Positions 27,778-37,005 of a stretch of DNA of 64,000 nt are shown piece by piece. The DNA comes from Micromonospora echinospora. GTDB lineage: Bacteria > Actinomycetota > Actinomycetes > Mycobacteriales > Micromonosporaceae. A model generated the notes under the pieces. That model saw nothing but the letters and a program-made list of their open reading frames with translations. It made no database searches and was not told the DNA's origin. Location: NCBI RefSeq assembly GCF_900091495.1, contig NZ_LT607413.1:2604001-2668000 (forward strand), written 5' to 3'. Made by a program: the position numbers and the translations under genes. How positions within the stretch are numbered: the first letter of the stretch is position 1; each line of letters starts with the position of its first letter.

Positions 27778-28614
27778 ATGACGGGGCACATGACGACGCC
27801 GGCGGCCGGGCTGGCCGATTCGCTGCCGGAGTGGGTGACGCTGCTACGCGCGCCGAACCCCGGCCCGATGACCCTCGACGGCACCAACACCTGGCTGCTG
27901 CGCGCCCCGGGACGGGACGAGACGGTCGTGGTCGACCCGGGCCCCGCCGACGAGGAGCACCTGGCCCGGATCGCCGCCCACGCGCCGGTCGGGTTCGTGC
28001 TGATCACCCACGGGCACCCGGACCACACCGACGGCTCCCGCCGCCTGGCCGAGCTGCTCGGCGGGGTTCCGGTGCTCGCCGCCGACCCGGCGCACACCGT
28101 CGACGCCGAACCCCTCACCGAGCACTGGGAGCCCGCCGGCGGCTCCGGCTTCCGGATCGACCTGGTGCCCGTCCCCGGGCACACCGCCGACTCGGTCTGC
28201 TTCCTCGTCGAGCACGAGGGCGAGCGGGTGGTCCTCACCGGCGACACCATCCTCGGCCGGGGCACCACCGTGGTCGCCCACCCCGACGGCGACCTCGGGG
28301 ACTACCTGGCCAGCCTGGAACGGCTGTCGGCGTACCGGGGGGTCGTCGCCCTGCCGGGGCACGGCCCGGCGCTGGCCGACTGCGGCGCGGCGGCCGACTA
28401 CTACCTCGCCCACCGGCGGGCCCGGCTCGACCAGGTCCGGGCGGCGGTCGCCGCCGGTGACACCACCGCCGCCGAGGTGGTCGCCCGGGTCTACGCGGAC
28501 GTGGACCGTTCGCTGTGGTGGGCCGCCGAGTGGTCGGTCCGGGCCCAGCTGGAGTACCTGGGGGTGACGCCCCGGGAATCCGGCGGCGGAGAAGCGCGGT
28601 TGGACCAACCGTGA
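27778..28614 (+). CDS. Metallo-beta-lactamase-fold hydrolase (Rv3677c-like)
   Basis: 278 aa from ATG at 27778 (MTGHMTTPAAG); the longer frame upstream would overlap a terminator. The zinc-binding motif LITHGHPDHTDG stands near residue 82. Further ligands are in VPVPGHTADSVC, VVLTGDTILGRG and VVALPGHGPALAD. The C-terminal helical domain (RARLDQVRAAVAAGD) matches the LACTB2/RNase-like subgroup. It may be a hydrolase of nucleic acids or small thioesters. Its stop overlaps the next start (GTGA). Confidence 0.92.
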   Translation: MTGHMTTPAAGLADSLPEWVTLLRAPNPGPMTLDGTNTWLLRAPGRDETVVVDPGPADEEHLARIAAHAPVGFVLITHGHPDHTDGSRRLAELLGGVPVLAADPAHTVDAEPLTEHWEPAGGSGFRIDLVPVPGHTADSVCFLVEHEGERVVLTGDTILGRGTTVVAHPDGDLGDYLASLERLSAYRGVVALPGHGPALADCGAAADYYLAHRRARLDQVRAAVAAGDTTAAEVVARVYADVDRSLWWAAEWSVRAQLEYLGVTPRESGGGEARLDQP

Positions 28615-31600
28615 CCTGCCCGGTGTGTGGAACCGTCGCCGTACCCGGCGCCCGGTTTTGCCACAACTGCGGTGCCGCGCTGCCGGCCGCCGCGACCCTG
28701 CCGGCGGCCGAGCGCCGGGTCGTCACCGTGCTCTTCGGTGACCTGTCCGACTTCACCTCCTGGTCGGAGGACCTCGACCCGGAGCGGGTCGGCGCGGTCA
28801 CCGACCGGGTGCTCGCCGCGCTCGCCGGGGCGGTCAAGACCTTCGGCGGGCACGTCGACAAGCTCACCGGCGACGGCATCATGGCGGTCTTCGGCGCGCC
28901 GGTCGCCCACGAGGACGACGCCGAGCGGGCCGTGCGCGCCGCGCTCTCCATGCAGCGGGCGGTCCGCCGGGTGCTCGACGACGAACGCGGCGGCGGGGCC
29001 CCGCTCGGCCTGCGGGTCGGGCTGAACACCGGGGACGTGATCGCCGGAATCCAGGCCGCCATCGAGTACACGGTCATCGGCGACACGGTGAACACCGCCG
29101 CCCGGCTGGCCGACGCCGCCGCCGTCGGGGCGGTGTACGCCGGGGCGCGGACCTCCGCCGCCACCCGGCACGTCGCCTCCTGGCGGGCGCTGCGCCCGCT
29201 GCGGCTCAAGGGCAAGCGGGAGCCGGTCGAGGCGTACGAACTGCTCGGGCTCCTGGACGCGCCGGGCACCCGCTCCGGGCTCGGCGACGAGGCCCCGTTC
29301 GTCGGTCGGGAGGCCGAGGTGGGCCGGGTCGCCGGCCGGCTCGCCGAGGTGATCGACCGCGCCGAGCCGAGGGTGCTGCTGATGACCGCCGAGGCGGGGA
29401 TCGGCAAGTCCCGGTTCGCCGCCGAGGTGGAACGCCTCGCCGCCGGGTACGACGTCGGCGCGGGCCGGTTCGCCGCGCACACCGGGGCGCGGGTGCTCTC
29501 GGTGCGCTGTGCGGCCTTCGGTGAGCGCCGCCGGCTCGCCCCCCTGGCCGACCTGGTCCGGGCCGCCGTGGGTCTGCCCGGCGACGCCGCGACCGCGGTC
29601 ACCCGGGCCGCCGTGGAGGAACGGCTGCGCCGCCTCGAACAGCGGCTCGCCCGGGTGCAACCGGTGCCGCCGCCGCTCGCCACCGACCAACTGCTGGCCC
29701 TGCTCGGCTACGTCGACCTGCCCGGCACGCACGGCGGCCCGGCCGACGACGCCGAGTGGAACGCGAACAGCCCGCCGCCGGACGCCGAGGCGGTGCCGAC
29801 CGCGGTGGCGGACCTGCTCAGCGGGCTCGCCGCCGAGGCGCCACTGGTGGTGGTCGTCGACGACCTGCACGACGCCACGCCGGAGACCATCCGGGCGCTC
29901 GGGGTCACCCTGTCCCGGCTGGCCGGACCGGTGCTGGTGCTGCTGCTGGGCCGCCCCGAACTGGTCCGGACCGCCGGCACGCTGACCCGGCTCTCCGAGG
30001 CCGAGGTGCACGTGCTGCCGCCGCTGCGCGGCGCGGACGCCTCCCGGCTGCTGACCACGTACCTCAGCGGCGGGAAGCTGCCCCAGGCCGACGCCGACCG
30101 GCTGCTCGCCACCGCCCAGGGCAATCCGTTCTACCTGGCCGAACTGGTGACCCTGCTGATGGAGCGGGGCGCGTTGACCGCCGGGGCCGAGCGGGACGGC
30201 AGCGGCGCGGCGACCTGGCGGCTGGCCCCGGGCTCCCTCGGCAGCCGGTTGCTCTCCCGTGACCTCGCCGCCGTCCTGGCGGCCCGGATCGACGCGCTTC
30301 CGACCGAGGCCCGCTCGGTGCTCCGGGACGCCGCCGTGGTCGGCGACACCGTGCCCACCGGCACCCTGGAGGCGCTGCGCGAACGGCGCACCGGGCGGGA
30401 CGGCCGCCCGGCCGCCGTGGTGGCGGTGGAACTGGACCGGGCCGTGGAGGAACTGCTGCAACGCCGGATGCTGCACCGCACCCGGACGGGCTACTCCTTC
30501 GCCACCCCGCTGATGCGGGAGGCCGCCTACGCCGGGGTCAGCAAGGCCGACCTGGCCGACCGGCACGCGGCCCTGGCCCGCTGGGCCGCGCCGACCGACT
30601 CCGCCGGCACCCCGGTCCCGGGCGGGTTCACCGACGCCGCCCGGGACGAGTTCGTCGCCGAGCACGCCGAGCGGGCCACCGCGCTCGCCGACGCGGTCGG
30701 GCTCCGTCCGGACGCGCCGGCCCGCACGGTGGCCCCGCTGGGCGTGGCCGCGCTGGACCGGGCCGCCCGTCGCTCGCTCGCCGCCGGTGAGCCGGCTCTC
30801 GCGGTGGAGTACGCCGAACGCGCCGCCGAGCTGGCCCGGGACGGGCTGCCGGTGACGGCCCGGGTGGTGCACGCCCGGGCGCTGCTCCAGGTGGGGCGGG
30901 CCGCCGACGCGCTCGCCTTCGCCGAGAAGATCGCGGCCAACGCCACCGACGACGGCGCGACCCGGGCCAACGCCCTGCTGCTGGCCGGGCAGGCGTACCA
31001 GAACCTCGGTGACCTGGGGCGGGCGGTCGCGAGTTGGCAGGAGGCGTTGCAGGTGGCCGCCGCCGCCGAGCTGCCCACGCTGCGTGCCTCGGCGATGCGC
31101 CGGCTCGGCATGGCCGACTTCGTCACCGGGCGGTTGGGGCAGGCCAGCAGCCGGTTCGCCGCCGCGTACCAGGTCAGCCTGGCCGCTCAGGACCCGCGCG
31201 GGCAGGCGTGGTCGTTGCAGAACCTGGCCTGGGTGACCACCACCCGGGGCGACTTCGCCGGCACCGACGCGGTGCTCGGCCGGGCCGCCCGGCTCTTCGC
31301 CGAACTCAAGGACCCGTACGGGCGGGCCTGGCTGCGCGGGACGACCGCGTTCGCCCGGGTGCTCGCCGGTCGGCTGCGCGAGGCGTACCGGCTGGCGCGG
31401 ATCTTCCTGCCCTTCGGCGAGCGGATCGGCGAGGCGTGGGTGGTCGGCACGCTGCGCGCGGTCGAGGCGTACGCCGCCGCCGAGCTGGGCGAGCTGGCCG
31501 AGGCGGACCGGTCGGCCCGGCGCGCGTACCGGGACTTCGTCGCCGCCTCGGACGACTGGGGACGTGGCTTCGCCCTGGTGGTGCGCGGTGCGATCGCCCG

Positions 31601-32351
31601 AGGGCTGGGCGAGCCCGAGCACGCGGCGGACCTGCTCACCGACGCCCTCGACCACGCCGGCCGGACCACCCACCCGCTGCTCACCGGCATGGCCGGCACA
31701 CTGCGCGGCTTCGTCGCCCTGGAGCTGGGCGACCAGGCGGCGGCCGAGCGGTACGCCCGCGCGGTGCTCGCCGCCGTGGAACCGCACAACCCGCAGGCCC
31801 CGGCCCAGGTGGCCCCCCGGGTGCTGCTGGCGATGGCCCGGCTGGCGGCCGGTGACCCGACCACCGCGGTGGGGCTGCTCGCCCCGGTGGCGACTGCCGG
31901 CAACACCTCGGCGCTGCTGATCTCCCGACGACAGACCCTGGCCCGGTACGCTTCGGCGCTGCTCGCCCTGGGGCAGCACGAGCAGGCGCTGGACTGGGCC
32001 CGCCGGGCGGTCGCCGCACCGGCCGAGGACGTCCGCAGCCAGGTAATCGCGGCGACGGTGTTGGCCGAGACGTCGAGCGCGTGTGGACATCCGGTCGAGG
32101 CGCTGGCCGCCGCCGAGGAGGCGGTCCGGCTGGCGTACGCGACGGAGCAGCGCAGCGAGCGGGCCGGTGCGGAGGCGCTACGGGACCGGCTGATCGTCCC
32201 CGGCGTGGCCGAACCGGTCACCGCGTCGGCGGCTCCGGCGGACGCGACGACGGGGGCACCGGGGAGGTCGGCGACATCCGACGCGCCGGGCTCGGTCGGT
32301 TCGGCGGGATCTGCCGGTTCTGCCGATGCCGGAACGCGCCGGAGCGATTAG
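28611..32351 (+). CDS. Zinc-ribbon / adenylate cyclase / AAA ATPase / TPR regulator, 1246 aa
   Basis: GTG at 28611 overlaps the preceding stop by 4 nt. Domains: a zinc ribbon (C3, C6, C17, C20); a class III nucleotidyl cyclase domain (about 35-215) with the two metal aspartates in LFGDLSDFT (D44) and LTGDGIMAVFG (D88) and GDTVNTAARLA later; an ATPase module starting PFVGREAEVG (about 225), with Walker A AEAGIGKSR (about 262) and VVVVDDLHDATPET; and TPR-like repeats from about 750 to the end. The end is disordered. This is the cyclase-ATPase-TPR type of large actinobacterial regulator. It may make cAMP in response to a ligand, and Crp is encoded at 45.6-46.3 kb. Confidence 0.92.
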   Translation: MTCPVCGTVAVPGARFCHNCGAALPAAATLPAAERRVVTVLFGDLSDFTSWSEDLDPERVGAVTDRVLAALAGAVKTFGGHVDKLTGDGIMAVFGAPVAHEDDAERAVRAALSMQRAVRRVLDDERGGGAPLGLRVGLNTGDVIAGIQAAIEYTVIGDTVNTAARLADAAAVGAVYAGARTSAATRHVASWRALRPLRLKGKREPVEAYELLGLLDAPGTRSGLGDEAPFVGREAEVGRVAGRLAEVIDRAEPRVLLMTAEAGIGKSRFAAEVERLAAGYDVGAGRFAAHTGARVLSVRCAAFGERRRLAPLADLVRAAVGLPGDAATAVTRAAVEERLRRLEQRLARVQPVPPPLATDQLLALLGYVDLPGTHGGPADDAEWNANSPPPDAEAVPTAVADLLSGLAAEAPLVVVVDDLHDATPETIRALGVTLSRLAGPVLVLLLGRPELVRTAGTLTRLSEAEVHVLPPLRGADASRLLTTYLSGGKLPQADADRLLATAQGNPFYLAELVTLLMERGALTAGAERDGSGAATWRLAPGSLGSRLLSRDLAAVLAARIDALPTEARSVLRDAAVVGDTVPTGTLEALRERRTGRDGRPAAVVAVELDRAVEELLQRRMLHRTRTGYSFATPLMREAAYAGVSKADLADRHAALARWAAPTDSAGTPVPGGFTDAARDEFVAEHAERATALADAVGLRPDAPARTVAPLGVAALDRAARRSLAAGEPALAVEYAERAAELARDGLPVTARVVHARALLQVGRAADALAFAEKIAANATDDGATRANALLLAGQAYQNLGDLGRAVASWQEALQVAAAAELPTLRASAMRRLGMADFVTGRLGQASSRFAAAYQVSLAAQDPRGQAWSLQNLAWVTTTRGDFAGTDAVLGRAARLFAELKDPYGRAWLRGTTAFARVLAGRLREAYRLARIFLPFGERIGEAWVVGTLRAVEAYAAAELGELAEADRSARRAYRDFVAASDDWGRGFALVVRGAIARGLGEPEHAADLLTDALDHAGRTTHPLLTGMAGTLRGFVALELGDQAAAERYARAVLAAVEPHNPQAPAQVAPRVLLAMARLAAGDPTTAVGLLAPVATAGNTSALLISRRQTLARYASALLALGQHEQALDWARRAVAAPAEDVRSQVIAATVLAETSSACGHPVEALAAAEEAVRLAYATEQRSERAGAEALRDRLIVPGVAEPVTASAAPADATTGAPGRSATSDAPGSVGSAGSAGSADAGTRRSD

Positions 32352-32407
32352 CGTGAGGGGCCACAGCGGTGGTCCACAGTGACGGCCGTACCCACGAAAG
32401 GACCGTC

Positions 32408-32866
32408 ATGAGACTGCCGCGCTCCGCCGCCGGCTGGACCGTCGCGGTCTTCGGCGGGACGGCGTTGCTGAGTGGTGTGCTCGGGCTGCTCTGGCCGGCG
32501 GCCCTGCTCGGCATGTTGGGTCTCGCCGTGCCGCCGACCCGGACGTCCGGCGACCACACCGGCACCTTCCTGGTCGCGTCCTCCATGGCGGCGTTCAACA
32601 TGGGGGTCTACTACCTCCTCGCCGCGGTCGGCGACTGGCGCCCGTTCTTCCGTTTCACCGTGGTGTTCCGGTTGGTCACCGTCTGTGTGTTCACTCTCGT
32701 GGTGGTGGCGGACGTCGCCCCGGTCGGCTTCCTCGGGGTGGCCGCGTGGGAGGGCGTGGGAGCGTTGGCGACCGCGCTGGGCCTCCGCGTGGACGCCCGC
32801 CGGCGAGCGGGCGGCGCGGGCGGTGCCGGGCCGTCATCCGCGCTGGTCGCCGGTGCGGGGCTCTGA
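32408..32866 (+). CDS. Small integral membrane protein, 152 aa
   Basis: ATG at 32408 with AAAGGA upstream. Four hydrophobic helices occur (about 9-35, 50-72, 78-100 and 105-125), and an Arg/Gly/Ala-rich C-terminal tail follows. The layout resembles small actinobacterial multi-pass proteins of unknown function. It stands between the cyclase-ATPase gene and a Ser/Thr kinase gene. Confidence 0.75.
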   Translation: MRLPRSAAGWTVAVFGGTALLSGVLGLLWPAALLGMLGLAVPPTRTSGDHTGTFLVASSMAAFNMGVYYLLAAVGDWRPFFRFTVVFRLVTVCVFTLVVVADVAPVGFLGVAAWEGVGALATALGLRVDARRRAGGAGGAGPSSALVAGAGL

Positions 32867-32896
32867 GTCGCCGGACGAGTTGGGTATTTTCGAGCT

Positions 32897-34411
32897 GTGA
32901 CCGCCACCCCGCCCGGCGCCCTGCCGAAGCCAATCGTGCCCGGTCTGACGGATTTGCAGGTATTTGCCCGGGGTGGCTACGCCACGGTCTACCGGGCCGT
33001 CCAGATCTCCGTCGGGCGTGAGGTCGCGGTCAAGGTGGAGAACCGCACCCTGGACAGCGAACGGGACCAGGCCCGATTCCTGCGCGAGGCGCGGGCCGCC
33101 GGTCGCATGTCGTCCCACCCGCACGTGGTGGACCTCTTCGACGTCGGCGTCACCATCGACCAGCACCCGTACCTCATCATGGAACTCTGCGACGGGTCGT
33201 ACGCCGAGCGGATGCGGACCTCGCCGCTCGGCCCGGTCGAGGCGCGCGACCTCGGCGTCAAGATCGCCGACGCGCTGGCGCACTCGCACGCGGCCGGCGT
33301 GCTGCACCGCGACGTGAAGCCGGCCAACATCCTCCACTCGCACTTCAACTCCGCGGTGCTGGCCGACTTCGGGCTGGCGGTGCTGGCCGAGGTGCGGGAC
33401 CCGACGGTCACCATGGAGGTGCTCACCCCGGCGTACGCGCCGCCGGAGATGTTCAACCACAGCCCACCCTCGCCGGCCGTCGACGTCTACGCCCTCTGCG
33501 CGACCCTGTACGCGGTGATGCACGGCCGGCCCCCGCGCTGGCAGTCGGAGCGCAATCCGAGCCTGGTCACCGTACTGGACATGTTCAACCGTCCGATCCC
33601 CGGACTGCCCGGCGTGCCGGAGGAACTGGTCGAGGTGCTCCGGCTCGGCATGTCGAACGATCCGGGCGCCCGGCCCTCCGCGGTCGAACTGCGCGGCCTG
33701 CTGGCCGGACTGCCACTCGGCCCGACGGACTCCCCGCACCACCAAGGGACGTCCTTCGTCGGGCCCTGGCGGCCCCCCGGCCCGGCCGAACGCACCGGCG
33801 ACGATCCGGTACGCGGGCACACCGGTCAGCCCGCTCCGCGCGCTCCCCAGGAACAGGACCACCCGACCGTGCCGGCTCCGGTGCGTCGCCGGCGGCGCTG
33901 GTTCCTCGGTGGGGCCGGCGTGCTCGCCCTGGTCGCCTCGGCGGGCGCCGGGGCCTGGGTGGCGGACAACACCCGGACCCCGGACCCGTTGCCCACCGCC
34001 AACACCGCCGTCGTGGGGACGCTGCCCGGCTGCGTGGACGGTACGACCGAGTTGCCCGCAGGGGTGCGCTGCTCCGACGAGTTGCAGTGCTTCGGCCCGG
34101 TCCGGGTCCGGGGCGCCCGGGCCCAGGCCGTCCGGGTCCGCTGCGACCGGCGGCACACCTGGGAGAGCTACGCCGAGGGCGATCTCCCCGCCGAACTGGT
34201 CGGGGCCGACCACGACACGGTCAAGACGGCCGACTCGGTCCGGCAGGTCTGCAACCCCACGACGTTCCGGCTCACCAGCGGCCTGACCCACGAGGACGGG
34301 TGGAATCTGGAGGTGCTGCCGCCGGACGACACCGACCCCGACCAGACGTACCGCTGTCTGGCCGGCCGTGGGGTCGACGGCCTGGCGACGCCGACTCTCA
34401 GCCTGCGCTGA
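32897..34411 (+). CDS. Transmembrane Ser/Thr protein kinase with extracytoplasmic Cys domain
   Basis: 504 aa from GTG 32897. The kinase domain (about 15-270) has glycine loop FARGGYATVYRA, catalytic Lys in VAVKVENR, HRDVKPANIL and DFGLAVLAEV, all needed for activity. A disordered juxtamembrane region with 'RRRRWF' leads to one membrane helix (about 335-355). The C-terminus outside the cell (LPGCVDGTTELPAGVRCSDEL, later CDRRHTWESYAEGDLP) has at least six Cys and resembles the septum-formation-like domain of some actinobacterial kinases. It likely relays an envelope signal. Confidence 0.92.
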   Translation: MTATPPGALPKPIVPGLTDLQVFARGGYATVYRAVQISVGREVAVKVENRTLDSERDQARFLREARAAGRMSSHPHVVDLFDVGVTIDQHPYLIMELCDGSYAERMRTSPLGPVEARDLGVKIADALAHSHAAGVLHRDVKPANILHSHFNSAVLADFGLAVLAEVRDPTVTMEVLTPAYAPPEMFNHSPPSPAVDVYALCATLYAVMHGRPPRWQSERNPSLVTVLDMFNRPIPGLPGVPEELVEVLRLGMSNDPGARPSAVELRGLLAGLPLGPTDSPHHQGTSFVGPWRPPGPAERTGDDPVRGHTGQPAPRAPQEQDHPTVPAPVRRRRRWFLGGAGVLALVASAGAGAWVADNTRTPDPLPTANTAVVGTLPGCVDGTTELPAGVRCSDELQCFGPVRVRGARAQAVRVRCDRRHTWESYAEGDLPAELVGADHDTVKTADSVRQVCNPTTFRLTSGLTHEDGWNLEVLPPDDTDPDQTYRCLAGRGVDGLATPTLSLR

Positions 34412-34449
34412 TCGACCCGGTCCGCGTCGGCCCCGGCGGGACGGCGTGG

Positions 34450-34770
34450 TCAGCGGTCGCGGAGCCGGGCCCGTAGCGCCGCCACCATCATCGGATTGTC
34501 GAGAGTCTCCAGGGTGGGCGCGTCGATCCCGTGTGGGCCACCCGTGGACTGCTGCTGCGGCGGCGCGGTCGCCGGGTCGGCCGGTGGCTGGTGGCGCGCC
34601 GCGTCGACGGCGACCCCCGTGATCATCGCGAGCAGGACGACGAGGATGGCCAGCACCACGCCCAGGAAGTCGGCCCGGCGCAGGACGACCAGGGTGACCA
34701 GGAGGGAGACCGTCGCGAGCGAGGCGGTCACCGCCAGGATCCGGGCACGGGATCGGAGAAGACGAGTCAC
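34450..34770 (-). CDS. Small membrane protein, 106 aa
   Basis: ATG at 34770. Two membrane helices (about 12-28 and 34-55) are followed by a Pro/Gln-rich, mostly hydrophilic tail that ends MMVAALRARLRDR. It is convergent with the kinase gene. Function unknown. Confidence 0.65.
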   Translation of the reverse strand: MTRLLRSRARILAVTASLATVSLLVTLVVLRRADFLGVVLAILVVLLAMITGVAVDAARHQPPADPATAPPQQQSTGGPHGIDAPTLETLDNPMMVAALRARLRDR

Positions 34771-34970
34771 CCGTCCAGCATCGCCCGCCCGCCCCCGCTG
34801 TCAACCGCCGGACCACCTCCGTCGGCGGGGGCACCCGCTGTGCCACCGCACGGACGGTCCGGAGGGGCATGGCGGGGGCGCGTGAGGCGCGTCCCCGTCC
34901 ACGTGCGACACGCACTGGAATCGTTCGCATACCCTGGGTGCCCCGCTGGTCGTCTCCCGGGAGGCCGTCC

Positions 34971-35906
34971 ATGAACACGCCGTCCCGACAGCAACTCCGG
35001 GCGATCGCCACCGCGCTGGCGGTCACCCTGACCCTCTCCCTCGCGGCGGTCGCCGGCTGCGACAGCCGACAGGAGCCCGAGTTCCCCTCCGTGCAGGAGA
35101 AACTGCGCGAGACGCAGGTCCACGGCCAGCCCAAGCTGCGGATCGGCGTGGCGATCCTGGATCCGCTGCTGGACGAGGAGAAGAACGCCTTCGTCAACTT
35201 CGAGGCCGAGATCGCCCGGTACGTCGCCGCGTCGCTCGGCTACGAGGGGGACCGGCGGATCGACCTGGTGCCGCTGGCCACCGAGGATCGCATCCCCGCC
35301 CTCCAGAGCGGCGAGGTCGACCTGGTGGTCAGCAGCTTCTCGATGACCAAGGAGCGGGAGAGTCAGGTCCTCTTCGCCGGTCCGTACTTCGTGACCACCC
35401 AGGAGGTCCTGATCCCGATCCGGCTGAAGGACCGGGTCCGGACCATCGAGGACCTGCGTGACCCCAAGCTGCGGGTCTGCGCCAGCGGCGGATCGACCAG
35501 CGAGGCGGAGCTGGAGGAGCACGGCATCCGGCCCCGGGTGGTCAAGAACGTCAGCGACTGCGTCCGGGGCATCCGCGAGGGCCGGTACGACCTGGTCAGC
35601 TCCGACGAGGCCATCCTGGCCGGGTTCCGCTCCCAGTTCCCGACCGAGTTCCAGATCGTCGACATGCCCTTCGGCACCAGCGAGCGGATCGGCGTGGGGG
35701 TGCCGATCGGTGACCCGGCGCTGCGCGACCTGGTCGCGTACTTCCTGGACAAGAGCTACCAGCAGGGACGCCGGGACGGCAGCAGCCCCTGGTTGACGGC
35801 GTACCACAAGACGCTCGGCCCGTGGCTGAAGGCGGACCTGCCCCAGCCGCAGCCGTTGAACGTGCCGGACCTGGTGGACTTCGACGACAAGGCACCGACG
35901 CGATGA
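34971..35906 (+). CDS. Solute-binding lipoprotein (amino-acid-type, family 3)
   Basis: 311 aa from ATG 34971 with GGGAGG upstream. The lipoprotein signal ends LAAVAGC (Cys at about 29). The mature part is a bilobed family-3 binding protein: LRIGVAILDPLL, then YVAASLGY, LQSGEVDLVVSSFSMTKERE, VLFAGPYFVT and the hinge ASGGSTSEAELEEHG. It resembles glutamate/glutamine-binding GlnH proteins. No ABC permease or ATPase is next to it. Its stop overlaps the start of a polytopic membrane protein, so the pair may form a sensor, not a transporter. Confidence 0.9.
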   Translation: MNTPSRQQLRAIATALAVTLTLSLAAVAGCDSRQEPEFPSVQEKLRETQVHGQPKLRIGVAILDPLLDEEKNAFVNFEAEIARYVAASLGYEGDRRIDLVPLATEDRIPALQSGEVDLVVSSFSMTKERESQVLFAGPYFVTTQEVLIPIRLKDRVRTIEDLRDPKLRVCASGGSTSEAELEEHGIRPRVVKNVSDCVRGIREGRYDLVSSDEAILAGFRSQFPTEFQIVDMPFGTSERIGVGVPIGDPALRDLVAYFLDKSYQQGRRDGSSPWLTAYHKTLGPWLKADLPQPQPLNVPDLVDFDDKAPTR

Positions 35907-36997
35907 GCGCCCCCGTCGACGACCACCCGACCGTCTCCCCCGATCCGGAGCCCGCCCCGGTCCGGTCCGGCGACGACCACGCGGGGAACGGGGCCGGGCG
36001 ACGCGACCGGGACGAGCGGCGGGACCGGGCGAGCCAGTCCTTCTGGACGCTCGTCGTCGGTGTGCCGGCGGTCTTCTCGGTGCTGCGGCTCGCCGTGGAG
36101 GCCGGGGGCGAACTCCAGACCACGCTGCTGCTGGTGGCGAACGTCGGACCGGTGAACCTGATCGCCGGTTTCCTCACCACCGCGGCCCAACTGGTCACCA
36201 CGGTCCTGGTCGCCATCTTCGCCCTCGGCGCGGTCTTCGCGGTCAGCGCCGACGCGGCCCCCGACGCCGCCGGTCCCGTCCCTCCGGCCCGTCGACCGCT
36301 CTTCGCCCGGTGGGCCGACATCACCCCGGCCTGGCTGGTGCTGGCGAGCTTCCTGTTCGCGATGGTCACCTGGGAGCTGCTCTACCTGCCGCTGCTGCTG
36401 CCCGCGGTGGCCGCCGCGTTCCAGCTCACCCCGGAACGGCTGCACGAGCGGCTGCTGCCCCGCCTGCTGCTCCTGCTCGGCCTCCTGGCCGGGTACGGCT
36501 GGCTGGTCCTGCCCACCCTGGCCGACGCCTGGGACCAGCGGGACGTGGTGGCGTTGCTGCTGCTCGGCGGGCCGCCGCTGCTCGCCTGCGTCGTCGCCGG
36601 GCCCCTGCCCCGGGCGGTGCTCCGCCCGCTCGCCCCGGTCACTCAGACCGCCGTGCTGGTCGTCCTGGCCTGGGCCGCGGTGCCGGTGATCACCACTCCG
36701 GTGCTGCCGCTGACCGTGGTCACGGTGACCTCGACGGCCGGGGGGAGCGAGGACGTGCGGGGGCACGTGGTGGCCGTCGACGACGTGAACATGACGATCC
36801 TGGAAGCCCGCGGCGGGGTGCGGTTCGTCCCGGTGGACCGGGTCGAGTCGCAGGTGCTCTGCCCGAACGAGGACGAACTGCCCCGGCACCGGCTGCGGAT
36901 CCACGACTTCCACGTCGAGGACTCGCTGCTGGAGGGGCTGGGCCGGCGGGTACGACCGGTGCACCGCATCGACGCCGCCTGCCGTACCCCGGTCTGA
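35903..36997 (+). CDS. Polytopic membrane protein coupled to the solute-binding lipoprotein
   Basis: 364 aa; ATG at 35903 overlaps the preceding stop (ATGA). The hydrophilic N-terminus (about 45 residues) is followed by six to eight hydrophobic helices between residues about 47 and 290. The C-terminal soluble domain (VRGHVVAVDDVNMTILEA onward) would face the outside. It is not an ABC permease: no EAA loop. In mycobacteria GlnH works with the membrane protein GlnX and kinase PknG. This one is longer in its membrane part, so any analogy is only functional. Confidence 0.75.
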   Translation: MSAPVDDHPTVSPDPEPAPVRSGDDHAGNGAGRRDRDERRDRASQSFWTLVVGVPAVFSVLRLAVEAGGELQTTLLLVANVGPVNLIAGFLTTAAQLVTTVLVAIFALGAVFAVSADAAPDAAGPVPPARRPLFARWADITPAWLVLASFLFAMVTWELLYLPLLLPAVAAAFQLTPERLHERLLPRLLLLLGLLAGYGWLVLPTLADAWDQRDVVALLLLGGPPLLACVVAGPLPRAVLRPLAPVTQTAVLVVLAWAAVPVITTPVLPLTVVTVTSTAGGSEDVRGHVVAVDDVNMTILEARGGVRFVPVDRVESQVLCPNEDELPRHRLRIHDFHVEDSLLEGLGRRVRPVHRIDAACRTPV

Positions 36998-37005
36998 GCG
37001 GTCGG

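Noticed and set aside
28491..32090. A 1199-aa minus-strand open frame opposite the cyclase-ATPase gene
   Set aside because: It is the antisense of a clear protein gene. Its composition (Arg/Gly/Val-rich without domain patterns) is that of a shadow frame in high-GC DNA.
35903..36997. GlnX orthologue next to a GlnH-like lipoprotein
   Set aside because: The protein has more membrane helices than GlnX and a different soluble domain, so orthology is not supported. Only a functional analogy was kept as a finding.
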